From CAYQDR01 sp964416315 (lineage in GTDB: Bacteria > Methylomirabilota > Methylomirabilia > Rokubacteriales > DASRDR01), in contig CAYQDR010000076.1 in assembly GCA_964416315.1 (NCBI GenBank), positions 1 to 22,924 of the forward strand: DNA of 22,924 nt, in the 5' to 3' direction. The position numbers were made by a program, and so were the translations under genes. Position 1 is the stretch's first letter. Each line of letters opens with the position of its first letter. Shown piece by piece: positions 1 through 6,507 of this stretch. The notes beneath the pieces are model-generated. The model was not told where the DNA came from and ran no database searches. It saw nothing but the letters and a program-made list of their open reading frames with translations.

Positions 1-22
1 GCACGTCCGGATCCGTGGAGGG

Positions 23-36
23 GGTTACGGGTAACC
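23..36. repeat. Short perfect inverted repeat
   Basis: GGTTAC (23-28) and GTAACC (31-36) form a 6-bp perfect stem with a GG loop. It lies in the gene-free left edge of the window, about 90 bp beyond the 3' end of the minus-strand gene at 124-498. It may be a small operator for a gene outside the window. No function can be assigned. Confidence 0.3.
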
Positions 37-92
37 GTCATCTCTACTCCGACTCTGTCGCCGGTTAGACGTGGGCGGCCCCCCGCCGTATT

Positions 93-107
93 CGGGCCCG
101 GGGCCCG
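93..107 (-). terminator. GC hairpin downstream of 124-498 gene
   Basis: CGGGCCC (93-99) and GGGCCCG (101-107) are perfect inverted arms; physically a 5-bp stem with a 5-nt loop is more likely. It sits 17 bp past the stop codon of the minus-strand gene ending at 124, where a terminator would be expected. There is no T-run on the minus strand, so intrinsic termination is unproven. Confidence 0.25.
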
Positions 108-123
108 CCCGGCGCGCGACGCG

Positions 124-498
124 TCAGGGACGAAGCCGGCTGAGCCACAGGAGCGCGATCCCCCAGGCGGGTCCGAGGGCGCCCAACCCGAGGAGCCAGT
201 ACGTGAGCGGAGCGTGGGGGCGCGCCGAGTCGCGCAGGCGCCGGACCAGCGCGTCCGAGACGATCGTGCCGACGAGCGCCGCGGAGGAGGACGAGATGAA
301 CGGTACGCCGGACTCGGGGCGGCCGATGATGGAGGGGCCCAGCACGCCCAGGAACGCGAGGAGCCAGGCGGGCAGGAGGGCGACCAGCCCGAGGGTCCAG
401 TAGAGATACGGGCTGCCCCCGGACGTCCGGAGACGAGCCATCCCCACGAGTGTGCCCAGGACCCCAACCAGCGCGGTAACGATCGACGCGCGACCCAT
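124..498 (-). CDS. Small four-helix membrane protein with internal duplication
   Basis: A 124-aa protein with an ATG start and about four hydrophobic segments (approx. residues 5-20, 32-54, 66-84, 98-118). I do not recognise the family. Two halves look alike: residues 9-50 and 74-116 both run from an ALVG start, through a basic stretch (ARLRTSGG / RRLRDSARP), to a helix with the shared pattern YW-LGL-AL-PAW (residues 33-45 and 100-112). This suggests duplication of a two-helix unit. An AGGAG (499-503) directly abuts the ATG, closer than a normal ribosome site, so initiation may be inefficient or the apparent site is fortuitous. An AT-rich TATAGT (minus strand, 544-539) lies about 40 bp upstream and may be a -10 element. 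The gene is monocistronic here and diverges from the gene at 705. Confidence 0.6.
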   Translation of the reverse strand: MGRASIVTALVGVLGTLVGMARLRTSGGSPYLYWTLGLVALLPAWLLAFLGVLGPSIIGRPESGVPFISSSSAALVGTIVSDALVRRLRDSARPHAPLTYWLLGLGALGPAWGIALLWLSRLRP

Positions 499-538
499 CT
501 CCTGCCCGTAGCGGCCTCTGGCGGCGCCGTCCTACTCT

Positions 539-544
539 ACTATA
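539..544 (-). promoter_or_regulatory. Candidate -10 element for the 124-498 gene
   Basis: Minus-strand TATAGT is the most AT-rich point in the 206-bp gap 499-704 and is 40 bp upstream of the ATG at 498. No convincing -35 hexamer lies 17 bp further up. I see no other recognisable element in this gap. Confidence 0.3.
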
Positions 545-704
545 ACGGCGCTGGAGGCCGCTGGGTCCCGGCAGTATGGTGCCGATGCCCCGGTGGCGCC
601 GGCCGCTCTCGAGCTCGGGGTGCGGAAAAGGGGAGCTTTTCCGTGCGCTTCGCCAGCGTCTCGGGCCGATCGGTGATGTGGCAGGTCGTTTGCTGGTACG
701 ATCA

Positions 705-974
705 ATGGAGACTGCGATGTCGCCTGGGATGTCCGCTCGCGTGATCGCGCTGGCCGTGGTTGCTCTCATCCCGGCGGCGGGTGTCTGCCTCCTCGACGGG
801 CACCAGGGCGCGACTGCGGATCCAGGCCTCGATGTTTGCGCGACCTTGTTGCTGGCGCCCGTCGGGCTGCTCCTCGGCTTCCCGCTGGCCCTGGTCGGGC
901 GTTCTCTCCCGGCACTGGCGCGCGCGCGCCTGCTCCTCCCTCGCGACCTCCCCGTTCCGCCTCCCAGACCCTGA
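705..974 (+). CDS. Small two-helix membrane protein, hypothetical
   Basis: An 89-aa reading from ATG 705; other in-frame ATGs at 717 and 729 are possible and no strong Shine-Dalgarno decides between them. Two hydrophobic segments are visible (about residues 11-27 and 43-64), separated by a short polar loop containing DGHQG. The C-terminus is proline-rich (PRDLPVPPPRP). Codon use follows the neighbours, with G/C at third positions, and the reading on the other strand has no hydrophobic logic. It is followed 88 bp later by the DUF5676-like gene on the same strand, and small membrane proteins of this kind cluster together here. The function is unknown. A chance open frame cannot be excluded, but the alternating helix/loop/helix pattern favours a real gene. 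Confidence 0.5.
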   Translation: METAMSPGMSARVIALAVVALIPAAGVCLLDGHQGATADPGLDVCATLLLAPVGLLLGFPLALVGRSLPALARARLLLPRDLPVPPPRP

Positions 975-1062
975 GTCGTCGCCTCGCCTGAGTCCCGGCC
1001 GCGATCCGCCGGACCCGACGACCGAGCGTGGGGCGGTGTCCGCCATCTGAGGGGAGCGAGCC

Positions 1063-1323
1063 ATGCATCCGCTGGACTGGAAACCTGTGATGTTGGCCCT
1101 GGGTCTGTTCGGCGCCGTCATATTCACGAGCTGCGTCGTGTACGGGCTCCTGGTTCCCCCGGTGCTCCACGCGGCTCCGTTGCTCGAAGCGGTGCTGCCG
1201 GGCTTCAAGTGGTTGAGCTTCGGAAGCTTCGTCCTCGGCCTCGTCGAGACGTTCCTCTACGGCGCGTACGCGGGCCTCGTCTTCGTGCCGATCTACAACT
1301 TCGCTCTCCGGCGATTTCGATGA
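1063..1323 (+). CDS. DUF5676-like two-helix membrane protein
   Basis: An 86-aa protein with a good ribosome site (GGGGAG, about 7 nt before ATG 1063). There are two long hydrophobic helices, about residues 10-32 and 50-78. The C-terminal signature FLYGAYAGLVFVPIYN matches my memory of the DUF5676 family of small bacterial membrane proteins, which have this FxYGxYxGxVFxPxYN ending. The function of that family is not established. It is often seen near cytochromes and metal-handling genes, which fits the CxxCH cytochrome 390 bp downstream. Probably co-transcribed with the 40-aa gene that starts 25 bp after its stop. Confidence 0.75.
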   Translation: MHPLDWKPVMLALGLFGAVIFTSCVVYGLLVPPVLHAAPLLEAVLPGFKWLSFGSFVLGLVETFLYGAYAGLVFVPIYNFALRRFR

Positions 1324-1348
1324 ACGGGTCCGACGGGAGGACACGACG

Positions 1349-1471
1349 ATGAGCGCGCTGCCCGGCGAGTCGGTGTACGCCTACCTCGTCCTCAGCTCGG
1401 CCCTCTTTGGAATCTGGGTCCTGCTGTACGCCCTGAGGGCCGACATCCGGCAGGAGCTGCTCAGCAGATGA
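1349..1471 (+). CDS. 40-aa single-span membrane protein
   Basis: A very short gene: ATG 1349, TGA ending at 1471, 40 residues. A strong GGAGG lies at 1336-1340, 8 nt before the ATG. Residues 10-29 (YAYLVLSSALFGIWVLLYAL) form one membrane helix, followed by a charged cytoplasmic tail (RADIRQELLSR). The design (short N-terminus, one helix, basic/acidic tail) is like CcmD or the small subunits of heme-copper oxidases, but there is no specific match to either. Its position 25 bp after the DUF5676-like gene suggests one transcript. The real gene call rests on the ribosome site plus the clean helix. Confidence 0.6.
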   Translation: MSALPGESVYAYLVLSSALFGIWVLLYALRADIRQELLSR

Positions 1472-1614
1472 TGGGGCAGCCGGAGCAGAAGTAGCGCGGT
1501 CCCCCGGCTCGGAGGAGGGACGGGTGAGGCGGGGCGTGCCGCGATAGCCCGAGGGCAGGCCATAGGCTAAGCTTGGACGGGAACGGTTGACCGTCGGAGC
1601 GGGAGGCGGCGAGG

Positions 1615-1695
1615 GTGGCGTCTGAGACGGGCGAGGTCATGGAGCGGGGGGCCGCGCGGCTGACCTGCGGCGCCTGCGTCCGGGCTGTCGAGTGA
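1615..1695 (+). CDS. Possible 26-aa ORF with CxxC metal-loop-like motif
   Basis: GTG 1615 to TGA 1695, with GGGAGG about 8 nt upstream. The C-terminus LTCGACVRAVE resembles the metal-binding loop of HMA domains (MTCxxCVxxVE) in copper chaperones and P-type ATPases, but only that loop is present, not the whole ~65-aa fold. The stop overlaps a potential GTG start (1692) of the cytochrome c frame. It may be a remnant of an HMA protein, a leader peptide or chance. The rest of 1472-1691 shows no other coding signal. Confidence 0.2.
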   Translation: MASETGEVMERGAARLTCGACVRAVE

Positions 1696-1712
1696 CGGTT
1701 CGGGCGAGGCGG

Positions 1713-2243
1713 ATGATGGTAGCGAACCGGAGCCGCCGCGTGGTCACCATCGCCGCGGCCTGCGGGGCGGTTCTCGTCGGCGCCCTCGTCGGGGCGTGGG
1801 CCCAGTCCCAGCCCGCCCCGCGCCCGGGGGCGGCGCCGCCCGGTGGGGCCGGCCACCAGGACCACGGGACCCCGGCCGACTGGCGGTTCCGCTGGCCGGC
1901 CGGAGATCCCGCCCGGGGACGCGAGGTGTTCGTCAAGCTGGAGTGCTACAGTTGCCACGAGGTCCGGGGGGAGAAGTTCCCGGCGCCGAGCGAGCCCGGG
2001 AAGGTCGGCCCCGAGCTGTCGGCGATGGGGCCGCTCCACGAGCCCGAGTACTTCGCCGAGGCGATCGTCCACCCGAACGCCGTCATCGACCGGGGGAAGG
2101 GGTACGAGGCGGCGGACGGGAGCTCCAAGATGCCGTCCTACAACGATTCGGTGACGGTGCAGGAAGTGGTGGATCTGGTGGCGTACCTCAGGGCGCTCAA
2201 GCCTCCCGCCGTGGCCCCGGGCGGCCACGGCGCTCACCAGTAG
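1713..2243 (+). CDS. Secreted monoheme cytochrome c
   Basis: A c-type cytochrome that would carry electrons in the periplasm. From ATG 1713 (176 aa) there is a Sec signal peptide: basic NRSRR, hydrophobic core about residues 11-29, then AWAQS as a probable cleavage region. The heme-binding CYSCH is at residues 78-82. The likely axial methionine is M140 in SSKMPSY, followed by the helix VQEVVDLVAYLRAL that typically closes class I cytochrome c domains. Residues 32-58 are a proline/glycine-rich linker. A GAGG precedes the paired ATGs (1713, 1716), so either is plausible; GTG 1692 would add seven residues but has no ribosome site. The C-terminus is His-rich (GGHGAHQ). It is followed after 20 bp by a secreted MBL-fold protein, so the two are probably co-transcribed. 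The partner is unknown. Confidence 0.9.
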   Translation: MMVANRSRRVVTIAAACGAVLVGALVGAWAQSQPAPRPGAAPPGGAGHQDHGTPADWRFRWPAGDPARGREVFVKLECYSCHEVRGEKFPAPSEPGKVGPELSAMGPLHEPEYFAEAIVHPNAVIDRGKGYEAADGSSKMPSYNDSVTVQEVVDLVAYLRALKPPAVAPGGHGAHQ

Positions 2244-2263
2244 CCCGAAGAGGGAGGGGACGC

Positions 2264-3067
2264 ATGCAGACACGACGGTGGCTCGCGGGGCTCCTGGCCG
2301 CGGGGACGCTCGCGGCGTGGCCAGTGAGCGCGGCGGCGCAGACGGCGCCGGTCAAGATGGAGTGGTTTTCCTGGTCGATCTTCCGGTTCACCTCGCCGAC
2401 CGGCAAGGTCGTCCTGACGAACCCGTTCGTCACGAACCCGGACAGCCCCGTGAAGGTGGCGGACTTCCCGAAGGTGGACGTCATCGTCGTGGCGGACGGG
2501 CATCGGGACGAGGTGGGGTCCGCCGACGAGATCGCCATCAAGACCGGCGCGAAGGTCGTCTCGACCTTCGAGATGTGGGCCGTGTACTTCCAGCCTCGGA
2601 ACGTGCCGGAGGCGCAGCTCCACCGGTCGAACCCGGGCGACTGGCTCCGCATGGACGGGCTGACGATCCGGAACGTCAACTCGGTCCACGGCTCCGGCAC
2701 CGCCGACAAGCTCTACGGCGGGGCCGCGATGGGGTTCATCATCCACTTCGAGAACGGGCTCACGGTCTACTTCGCCGGGAGCACCGCGCTCACGCTGGAC
2801 ATGCAGCTCTGGGGGAGCCTCTACAAGCCCGACGTCGCGATCCTGCCGCTGTCGGGGAACCGTGACCCGCAGGACATCGTCCACATGGTCCGCCTCCTCA
2901 GGACCGAGAACCCGAACCTCAAGACCATCGTCCCGCACCACCACCGGCTCCAGCCGCCGCCGGGAGCGCCCACGGTGGCCGCCATGGAGGCGACGCTCCG
3001 AGCCGCCGGCCTTCCGGTCACCGTGCTGAACCCGGAGCTCAACCGGGTCTACGAGCTGAGGAAGTAG
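2264..3067 (+). CDS. Secreted UlaG-like MBL-fold protein, metal site degenerate
   Basis: 267 aa from ATG 2264, with AGGGAGGGG just upstream. Residues 1-26 are a signal peptide (basic RRW, hydrophobic core, SAAAQ), so it acts outside the cytoplasm. The remainder follows the metallo-beta-lactamase fold of the UlaG-type family: TNPF near residue 52, a core-motif position at 77-83, H142 in SVHGSG, a FAGST position at 170-174, and PHHH at 224-227 where the last metal His is expected. The usual THxHxDH motif reads ADGHRDE, so only H80 and D82 remain, and the bridging Asp of the GDT motif is Ser173. The protein may bind metal differently or have lost hydrolase activity. It follows the cytochrome c gene by 20 bp and precedes the BNR-repeat gene by 17 bp, which suggests one secreted-protein operon. 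Confidence 0.85.
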   Translation: MQTRRWLAGLLAAGTLAAWPVSAAAQTAPVKMEWFSWSIFRFTSPTGKVVLTNPFVTNPDSPVKVADFPKVDVIVVADGHRDEVGSADEIAIKTGAKVVSTFEMWAVYFQPRNVPEAQLHRSNPGDWLRMDGLTIRNVNSVHGSGTADKLYGGAAMGFIIHFENGLTVYFAGSTALTLDMQLWGSLYKPDVAILPLSGNRDPQDIVHMVRLLRTENPNLKTIVPHHHRLQPPPGAPTVAAMEATLRAAGLPVTVLNPELNRVYELRK

Positions 3068-3084
3068 CGCCGCGGCGGCCCGAC

Positions 3085-4005
3085 GTGCGGACGAGTCGGC
3101 TCGCCATCGCCCTCGTGCTGGCCCTCGGCGCCGCCGCCGAGGGCCAGCACGGCGGCGGTCCGGCCGAGATCCACCACATCCACGGCCTCGCGCTCGACGC
3201 GCGCGACCCCGAGATCCTGCTCGTCGCCACCCACACGGGTCTCGTCCGCCTCCGGCCCGGCGCCCCGCCCGAGTGGGTCGGCGCGCACCGCTTCGACCTG
3301 ATGGGATTCACGCCCCACCCCGGGAGGCCGGACCTCGTCTTCGCGAGCGGCCACCCCGACCTGGCCACGTACCGGAAGGAGGGCGTGGGCAACCTCGGCC
3401 TCCTGGTGAGCCGGGACGGCGGCCGGACGTGGCGGTCGGTCGCGTTGCGGGGCGACGCGGATTTCCACGCCCTGACCTACAGCCCCCGCGACGGCGGCCA
3501 GATCTACGGCTGGAGCGTCTCTCCGCCCACCGGGCTCCACCGCATCGCGACGACGACGTGGGCCGTCACCTCCCTACCGACCCGCGGGCTGCCGGGGGCG
3601 TTGGCGCTCGCTGCGAGCCCGGACCCGGCCGGGCCGCTCCTGGCGGGGACGAAGGCGGGCCTCATGGTCAGCCCGGACGGCGGGGCGACCTGGACGGCCG
3701 TTGTGGGCGCGGTCTCCGGGGTGCCGGTGACCGCGGTCGCCTTCCACGCGGCGGATCCACGCCGGGTCTACGCCTATGCCCTGCGCGCCGACCTCGGGCT
3801 CCTCGTGAGCCGCGACGGCGGGACGACGTGGGCGCCGACCGGCTTCGCGGCGGGCGCGGACGCGCCGGTGGTCGCGCTCGTCGCCGGACCCGGCGAGCAC
3901 GTGGTCGTGGCGACCGGCCGTGCGGACGTCTTCCGCTCCCGGGACGGCGGTCGCGCGTGGCAGCGGGTCGTGGAGGGCGGCCGGCCCGTGGCGGGGGCGC
4001 GGTGA
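3085..4005 (+). CDS. Secreted BNR/Asp-box repeat protein (F510_1955-like)
   Basis: 306 aa from GTG 3085, 17 bp after the MBL gene. Residues 1-20 are a signal peptide. Four Asp-box motifs (SxDGGxTW) are visible at about residues 109-116, 196-203, 242-249 and 285-292, so the protein should be a beta-propeller of the sialidase/photosystem-II-assembly-factor-like type. The opening HIHGLALD (31-38) and ATHTGLVR (48-55) are the hallmark of proteins annotated as F510_1955 family glycosylhydrolases; enzymatic activity has not, to my knowledge, been shown for that group, and a binding role is equally likely. Its stop (TGA 4003-4005) overlaps a possible GTG start of the next frame at 4002, though I place that gene's start at 4071. 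Confidence 0.85.
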   Translation: MRTSRLAIALVLALGAAAEGQHGGGPAEIHHIHGLALDARDPEILLVATHTGLVRLRPGAPPEWVGAHRFDLMGFTPHPGRPDLVFASGHPDLATYRKEGVGNLGLLVSRDGGRTWRSVALRGDADFHALTYSPRDGGQIYGWSVSPPTGLHRIATTTWAVTSLPTRGLPGALALAASPDPAGPLLAGTKAGLMVSPDGGATWTAVVGAVSGVPVTAVAFHAADPRRVYAYALRADLGLLVSRDGGTTWAPTGFAAGADAPVVALVAGPGEHVVVATGRADVFRSRDGGRAWQRVVEGGRPVAGAR

Positions 4006-4030
4006 CGCCGCTGTTGGACGCGGAGACCTC

Positions 4031-4065
4031 CTCACCCTACCCGGTCTCCCTGCGGGGGAGAGGGA
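4031..4065. repeat. Dispersed palindromic repeat, copy 1
   Basis: CTCACCCT followed by TCTCCC (4045-4050), a 5-nt loop, GGGAGA (4056-4061) and GGGAT. The same layout occurs at 13190-13227 and, in shortened form, at 18407-18423. Here it lies directly before the glycosyltransferase start, and its 3' arm GGGGGAGAGGG supplies that gene's apparent Shine-Dalgarno sequence. Confidence 0.5.
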
Positions 4066-4070
4066 TCAGC

Positions 4071-5537
4071 GTGAGCGCCGTCCCGGCGCTCGCGGGCCTC
4101 GCGGTCGCGGGGACGGGCGCGCTCGCCCTCGGGCTCACGGCGCGCTCGCTCGCCTGGCCGCTCGTCCACGACGCCCCGATCCTGCACTACGTGGCGGCGC
4201 GGATCCTGCAGGGGGCGGTCCCGTATCGTGACCTCTTCGACATGAACTTCCCGGGCACCTACCTCGTCCACGTGCTGGGGCTCGTCCTCTTCGGGCGCGG
4301 CGATGCGGGCTTCCGCGCCTTCGACCTCGCCGTGGTCGCGGTAACCGCGGCGGGGCTGGTCGCCGCGCTCCGCTCGTTCGGCCGCTGGGCGGCCGGGAGC
4401 GCCGCGGCGCTCTTCTGGCTCTACCACGTCTCGGGCGGCGCCTGGCGCGCCGGGCAGCGGGACCTGATCCTCTGCGCGCTCCTGGCCTGGACGACCGCCG
4501 CCGCCGTCGCCTACCGGCAGGACGGGCGGCCGCGCGCGCTCGGCCTGGCCGGGCTCGCCCTCGGCGTCGGGGTGTGGATCAAGCCGCACGCCGTCCTGCT
4601 CCTGCCGGTCCTCGCGGCGGTCGGCTGGCGGCGCGGGGAGCCCGGGCGCGGACTGGCGGCGCTGGCCGCGGGCATCACGCTGCCGGGGGCGGCCGTCCTC
4701 GGCTGGCTCGCGGCGGCCGGCGGGCTTCCGGCGTTCCTCGACATGGTGGGCGGCTACCTCCTGCCGCTCTACGCCGGGCTGGGCCGCGTCACGCTCGTCG
4801 AGGCGATCCGGGGCCACGACCTCGGGCCGGCCGTCGTCGCGGGGCTCGGGCTCTGGGCGCTCGGCGGCCTCGCCGCGCTCTGGCGGACGCGCGCGGTGGA
4901 CAGCCGGGCGGCCCTCCTCGGAGCAGGCGTGGTCTACGGCGCGCTCCACTTCGCCTTGCAGGGGAAGGGCTGGGAGTATCATCTCTACCCTGCGGCGCTC
5001 TTCGCGGTCGCGCTCGGGGCAGCCGGCCTCGGGGCGGCCCTCGCCGCCGGCCGGCGCCTCGCGGCGGTCGCGCTGGTGGTCGTGCTCGTCGCGACGGCGG
5101 CGACCCTGGGGGTGAAGGGGCTCCGGAACCTGGACCCGGCGTGGATCGCGGGGAAGCGTGCCCGCACCGACGCGGTCGCCGCGGCGGTCGCGCCGCTGAC
5201 GACGGCCGGGGGCGCCGTCCAGGTGCTCGACACGACCGACGGCGGCATCCACGCGCTCTACCTCCTCGACGCGCGGCAGCCGACGCGCTTCCTCTACGAT
5301 TTCCACTTCTACCACGACGTCGGGCACCCCTACGTCCGCGGGCTCCGGGCCGAGCTGCTCGACGGCCTCCGGCGGCGTCCGCCGGCGGCGCTGGTCCTCT
5401 TCGAGCGCGGCTGGCCGCGTGGCGACTACGGGCGGCTCGGGGAGTTCCCGGCGCTCGCGGCCTGGCTCGAGGCGAACTACCGTCTCGCCCGGGAAGGCGA
5501 CGGGTACCGAGTGTATGCAAAGACAGGCGATCGCTAG
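4071..5537 (+). CDS. GT-C type integral membrane glycosyltransferase
   Basis: 488 aa with about ten hydrophobic segments through residue 370 and a C-terminal soluble domain (about 370-488). The N-terminal loop has the pattern typical of family GT39/ArnT/PMT-like GT-C enzymes: an early Asp (D34 in VHDAP), then YVAARILQGAVPYRDLFD and MNFPGTYLVH. These enzymes move a sugar from a polyprenyl-phosphate carrier to an acceptor on the outer face of the inner membrane; the acceptor here is unknown. I choose GTG 4071, since it is preceded by GGGGGAGAGGG. GTG 4002 would overlap the previous stop but its extra 23 residues come from the palindromic repeat. The 3' end overlaps the methyltransferase-like start at 5515 by 23 bp, which suggests an ancestral GT-methyltransferase operon. 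Confidence 0.85.
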   Translation: MSAVPALAGLAVAGTGALALGLTARSLAWPLVHDAPILHYVAARILQGAVPYRDLFDMNFPGTYLVHVLGLVLFGRGDAGFRAFDLAVVAVTAAGLVAALRSFGRWAAGSAAALFWLYHVSGGAWRAGQRDLILCALLAWTTAAAVAYRQDGRPRALGLAGLALGVGVWIKPHAVLLLPVLAAVGWRRGEPGRGLAALAAGITLPGAAVLGWLAAAGGLPAFLDMVGGYLLPLYAGLGRVTLVEAIRGHDLGPAVVAGLGLWALGGLAALWRTRAVDSRAALLGAGVVYGALHFALQGKGWEYHLYPAALFAVALGAAGLGAALAAGRRLAAVALVVVLVATAATLGVKGLRNLDPAWIAGKRARTDAVAAAVAPLTTAGGAVQVLDTTDGGIHALYLLDARQPTRFLYDFHFYHDVGHPYVRGLRAELLDGLRRRPPAALVLFERGWPRGDYGRLGEFPALAAWLEANYRLAREGDGYRVYAKTGDR

Positions 5538-5721
5538 GGTCGTCTCGGCCTACGACGACCCGATCATCCGTGCTTACTCCTCGATTCGGAGGGGGGCTTC
5601 GCCCCCGTTCGTTCGGACCGGCGCGGCTGCGCCGAGCGGCCCTCCCGGCGAAGCCGGGGTGGTCGCCCTTCGGCGACCACATCGGGCCTGCCTCCCCCCG
5701 AAGCGTGGGGCCTCGCGATGA
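5515..5721 (+). pseudogene. Truncated duplicate of methyltransferase 5' end
   Basis: ATG 5515 opens a 68-aa frame whose first 22 residues (QRQAIARVVSAYDDPIIRAY) repeat the N-terminus of the methyltransferase at 5718. After that the frame runs into the hairpin block and encodes low-complexity sequence. At DNA level 5515-5580 and 5718-5783 match at 54 of 66 positions by my count, with 32 consecutive identical bases (5548-5579 and 5751-5782). The frame ends at TGA 5719-5721, overlapping the ATG of the intact gene (ATGA), so it could still act as a translated leader. Its ATG lies inside the 3' end of the glycosyltransferase gene. I read it as the left remnant of a gene duplication or element insertion. 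Confidence 0.65.
5592..5680. repeat. Array of four consecutive GC-rich hairpins
   Basis: Four perfect stem-loops lie end to end: GGGGGC-TTC-GCCCCC (5592-5606), CGGCGC-GGCT-GCGCCG (5619-5634), CCCGGC-GAA-GCCGGG (5644-5658), and a 9-bp stem GTGGTCGCC-CTTC-GGCGACCAC (5659-5680). Loops are 3-4 nt, including TTC and CTTC types that make very stable RNA hairpins. The block sits between the two copies of the methyltransferase 5' end. It is not in the surrounding genes' coding style, which supports a mobile or REP-like repeat element of about 137 bp (5581-5717). Confidence 0.7.
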
Positions 5722-6362
5722 GGCGCGAGGCGATCGCCAGAGTGGTGGCGGCCTACGACGACCCGATCATCCGTGCTTACTCGTGGGGGCGGTTCCTGAT
5801 CCTCCGCCAGCGCTTCCTGGACGAGATCGGGCAGTACCTGCCGGCCGAGGGCACGATCCTCGACATGGGCTGCGGCTTCGGCCTCTTCTCGCTCTACTAC
5901 GCGCAGCTCCTCCCGACGGCGTCCTTCCGCGGGTTCGACCTGAACCGGCGCCGCGTCGAGCTCGCCACCGCGACGGCGCGGCGCCTCGGCCTCTCCAACG
6001 TGACGTACGAGGTGGGAGACGCGCGGGAATGGCGGGCGGACCGCCAGCACGCGGCCGCGTACATGCTCGACATCGTCCACCACATCCCGCCCGAAACCGT
6101 GGAGCCGCTCCTCGCCGAGCTGCACAAGGCGGTGCGGCCCGGGGGGGTCCTCGTCGTCAAGGACGTGGACACGCAGCCGGCGTACAAGCGCTGGTTCACC
6201 CACGTCCTCGATCTCCTGGTGAGCCCGGGCGGGGTCATCCACTACTGGCCCGCCGCCGAGCTGCAGGCGCTCCTCCAGCGGATCGGCTTCCGCGTCTACC
6301 GGCACCTCATGGTGGACTTCCTTCCGTACCCGCACGTGCTCTACGTCTGCTACCGGGACTGA
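5718..6362 (+). CDS. Class I SAM-dependent methyltransferase
   Basis: 214 aa from ATG 5718. The Rossmann-like methyltransferase fold is clear: motif I ILDMGCGFGLFS (about 47-58) for S-adenosylmethionine, acidic end of strand 2 at FRGFDLN, motif II region GDAREW, motif IV-like AYMLDIVHHIPPE, and motif VI-like LHKAVRPGGVLVVKD. The C-terminal part (VIHYWPAAELQALLQRIGF) is typical of small-molecule or glycan methyltransferases of the Methyltransf_11/25 type. The substrate is unknown; proximity to the GT-C glycosyltransferase suggests modification of a lipid-linked glycan or surface polymer. No separate ribosome site is seen: the start overlaps the stop of the truncated duplicate as ATGA, so translation may be coupled. 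Confidence 0.9.
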   Translation: MRREAIARVVAAYDDPIIRAYSWGRFLILRQRFLDEIGQYLPAEGTILDMGCGFGLFSLYYAQLLPTASFRGFDLNRRRVELATATARRLGLSNVTYEVGDAREWRADRQHAAAYMLDIVHHIPPETVEPLLAELHKAVRPGGVLVVKDVDTQPAYKRWFTHVLDLLVSPGGVIHYWPAAELQALLQRIGFRVYRHLMVDFLPYPHVLYVCYRD

Positions 6363-6410
6363 TCGCAACGCGCAGCCGGGGACACGCGGGTGGCACGACC
6401 CGGGTGGGGG

Positions 6411-6448
6411 GGCAAGGGGGCGGAGTGGTTGGGATTCCCCCCCTTGCC
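6411..6448 (+). terminator. Hairpin between methyltransferase and pilT-like gene
   Basis: GGCAAGGGGG (6411-6420) and CCCCCTTGCC (6439-6448) form a perfect 10-bp stem with an 18-nt loop. It is 49 bp past the methyltransferase stop and 60 bp before the next start. No T-run follows, so it may be a dispersed palindrome or a Rho-assisted/processing site rather than an intrinsic terminator. Confidence 0.4.
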
Positions 6449-6507
6449 GGGGAGACTGACCGGGACGGCTCCCGGATCCGGCGGGTGACGGCGCCCCGTC
6501 AGTCCCC

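Noticed and set aside
4002..4070. GTG 4002 as start of the glycosyltransferase
   Set aside because: The added 23 residues are encoded by the dispersed palindromic repeat; GTG 4071 has a much better ribosome site.
4032..5327. 431-codon minus-strand frame opposite the glycosyltransferase
   Set aside because: Charged, repetitive translation without motifs, whereas the plus strand encodes a clear GT-C protein.
5592..5680. CRISPR-like array
   Set aside because: The four palindromes differ in sequence and there is no regular repeat-spacer pattern.
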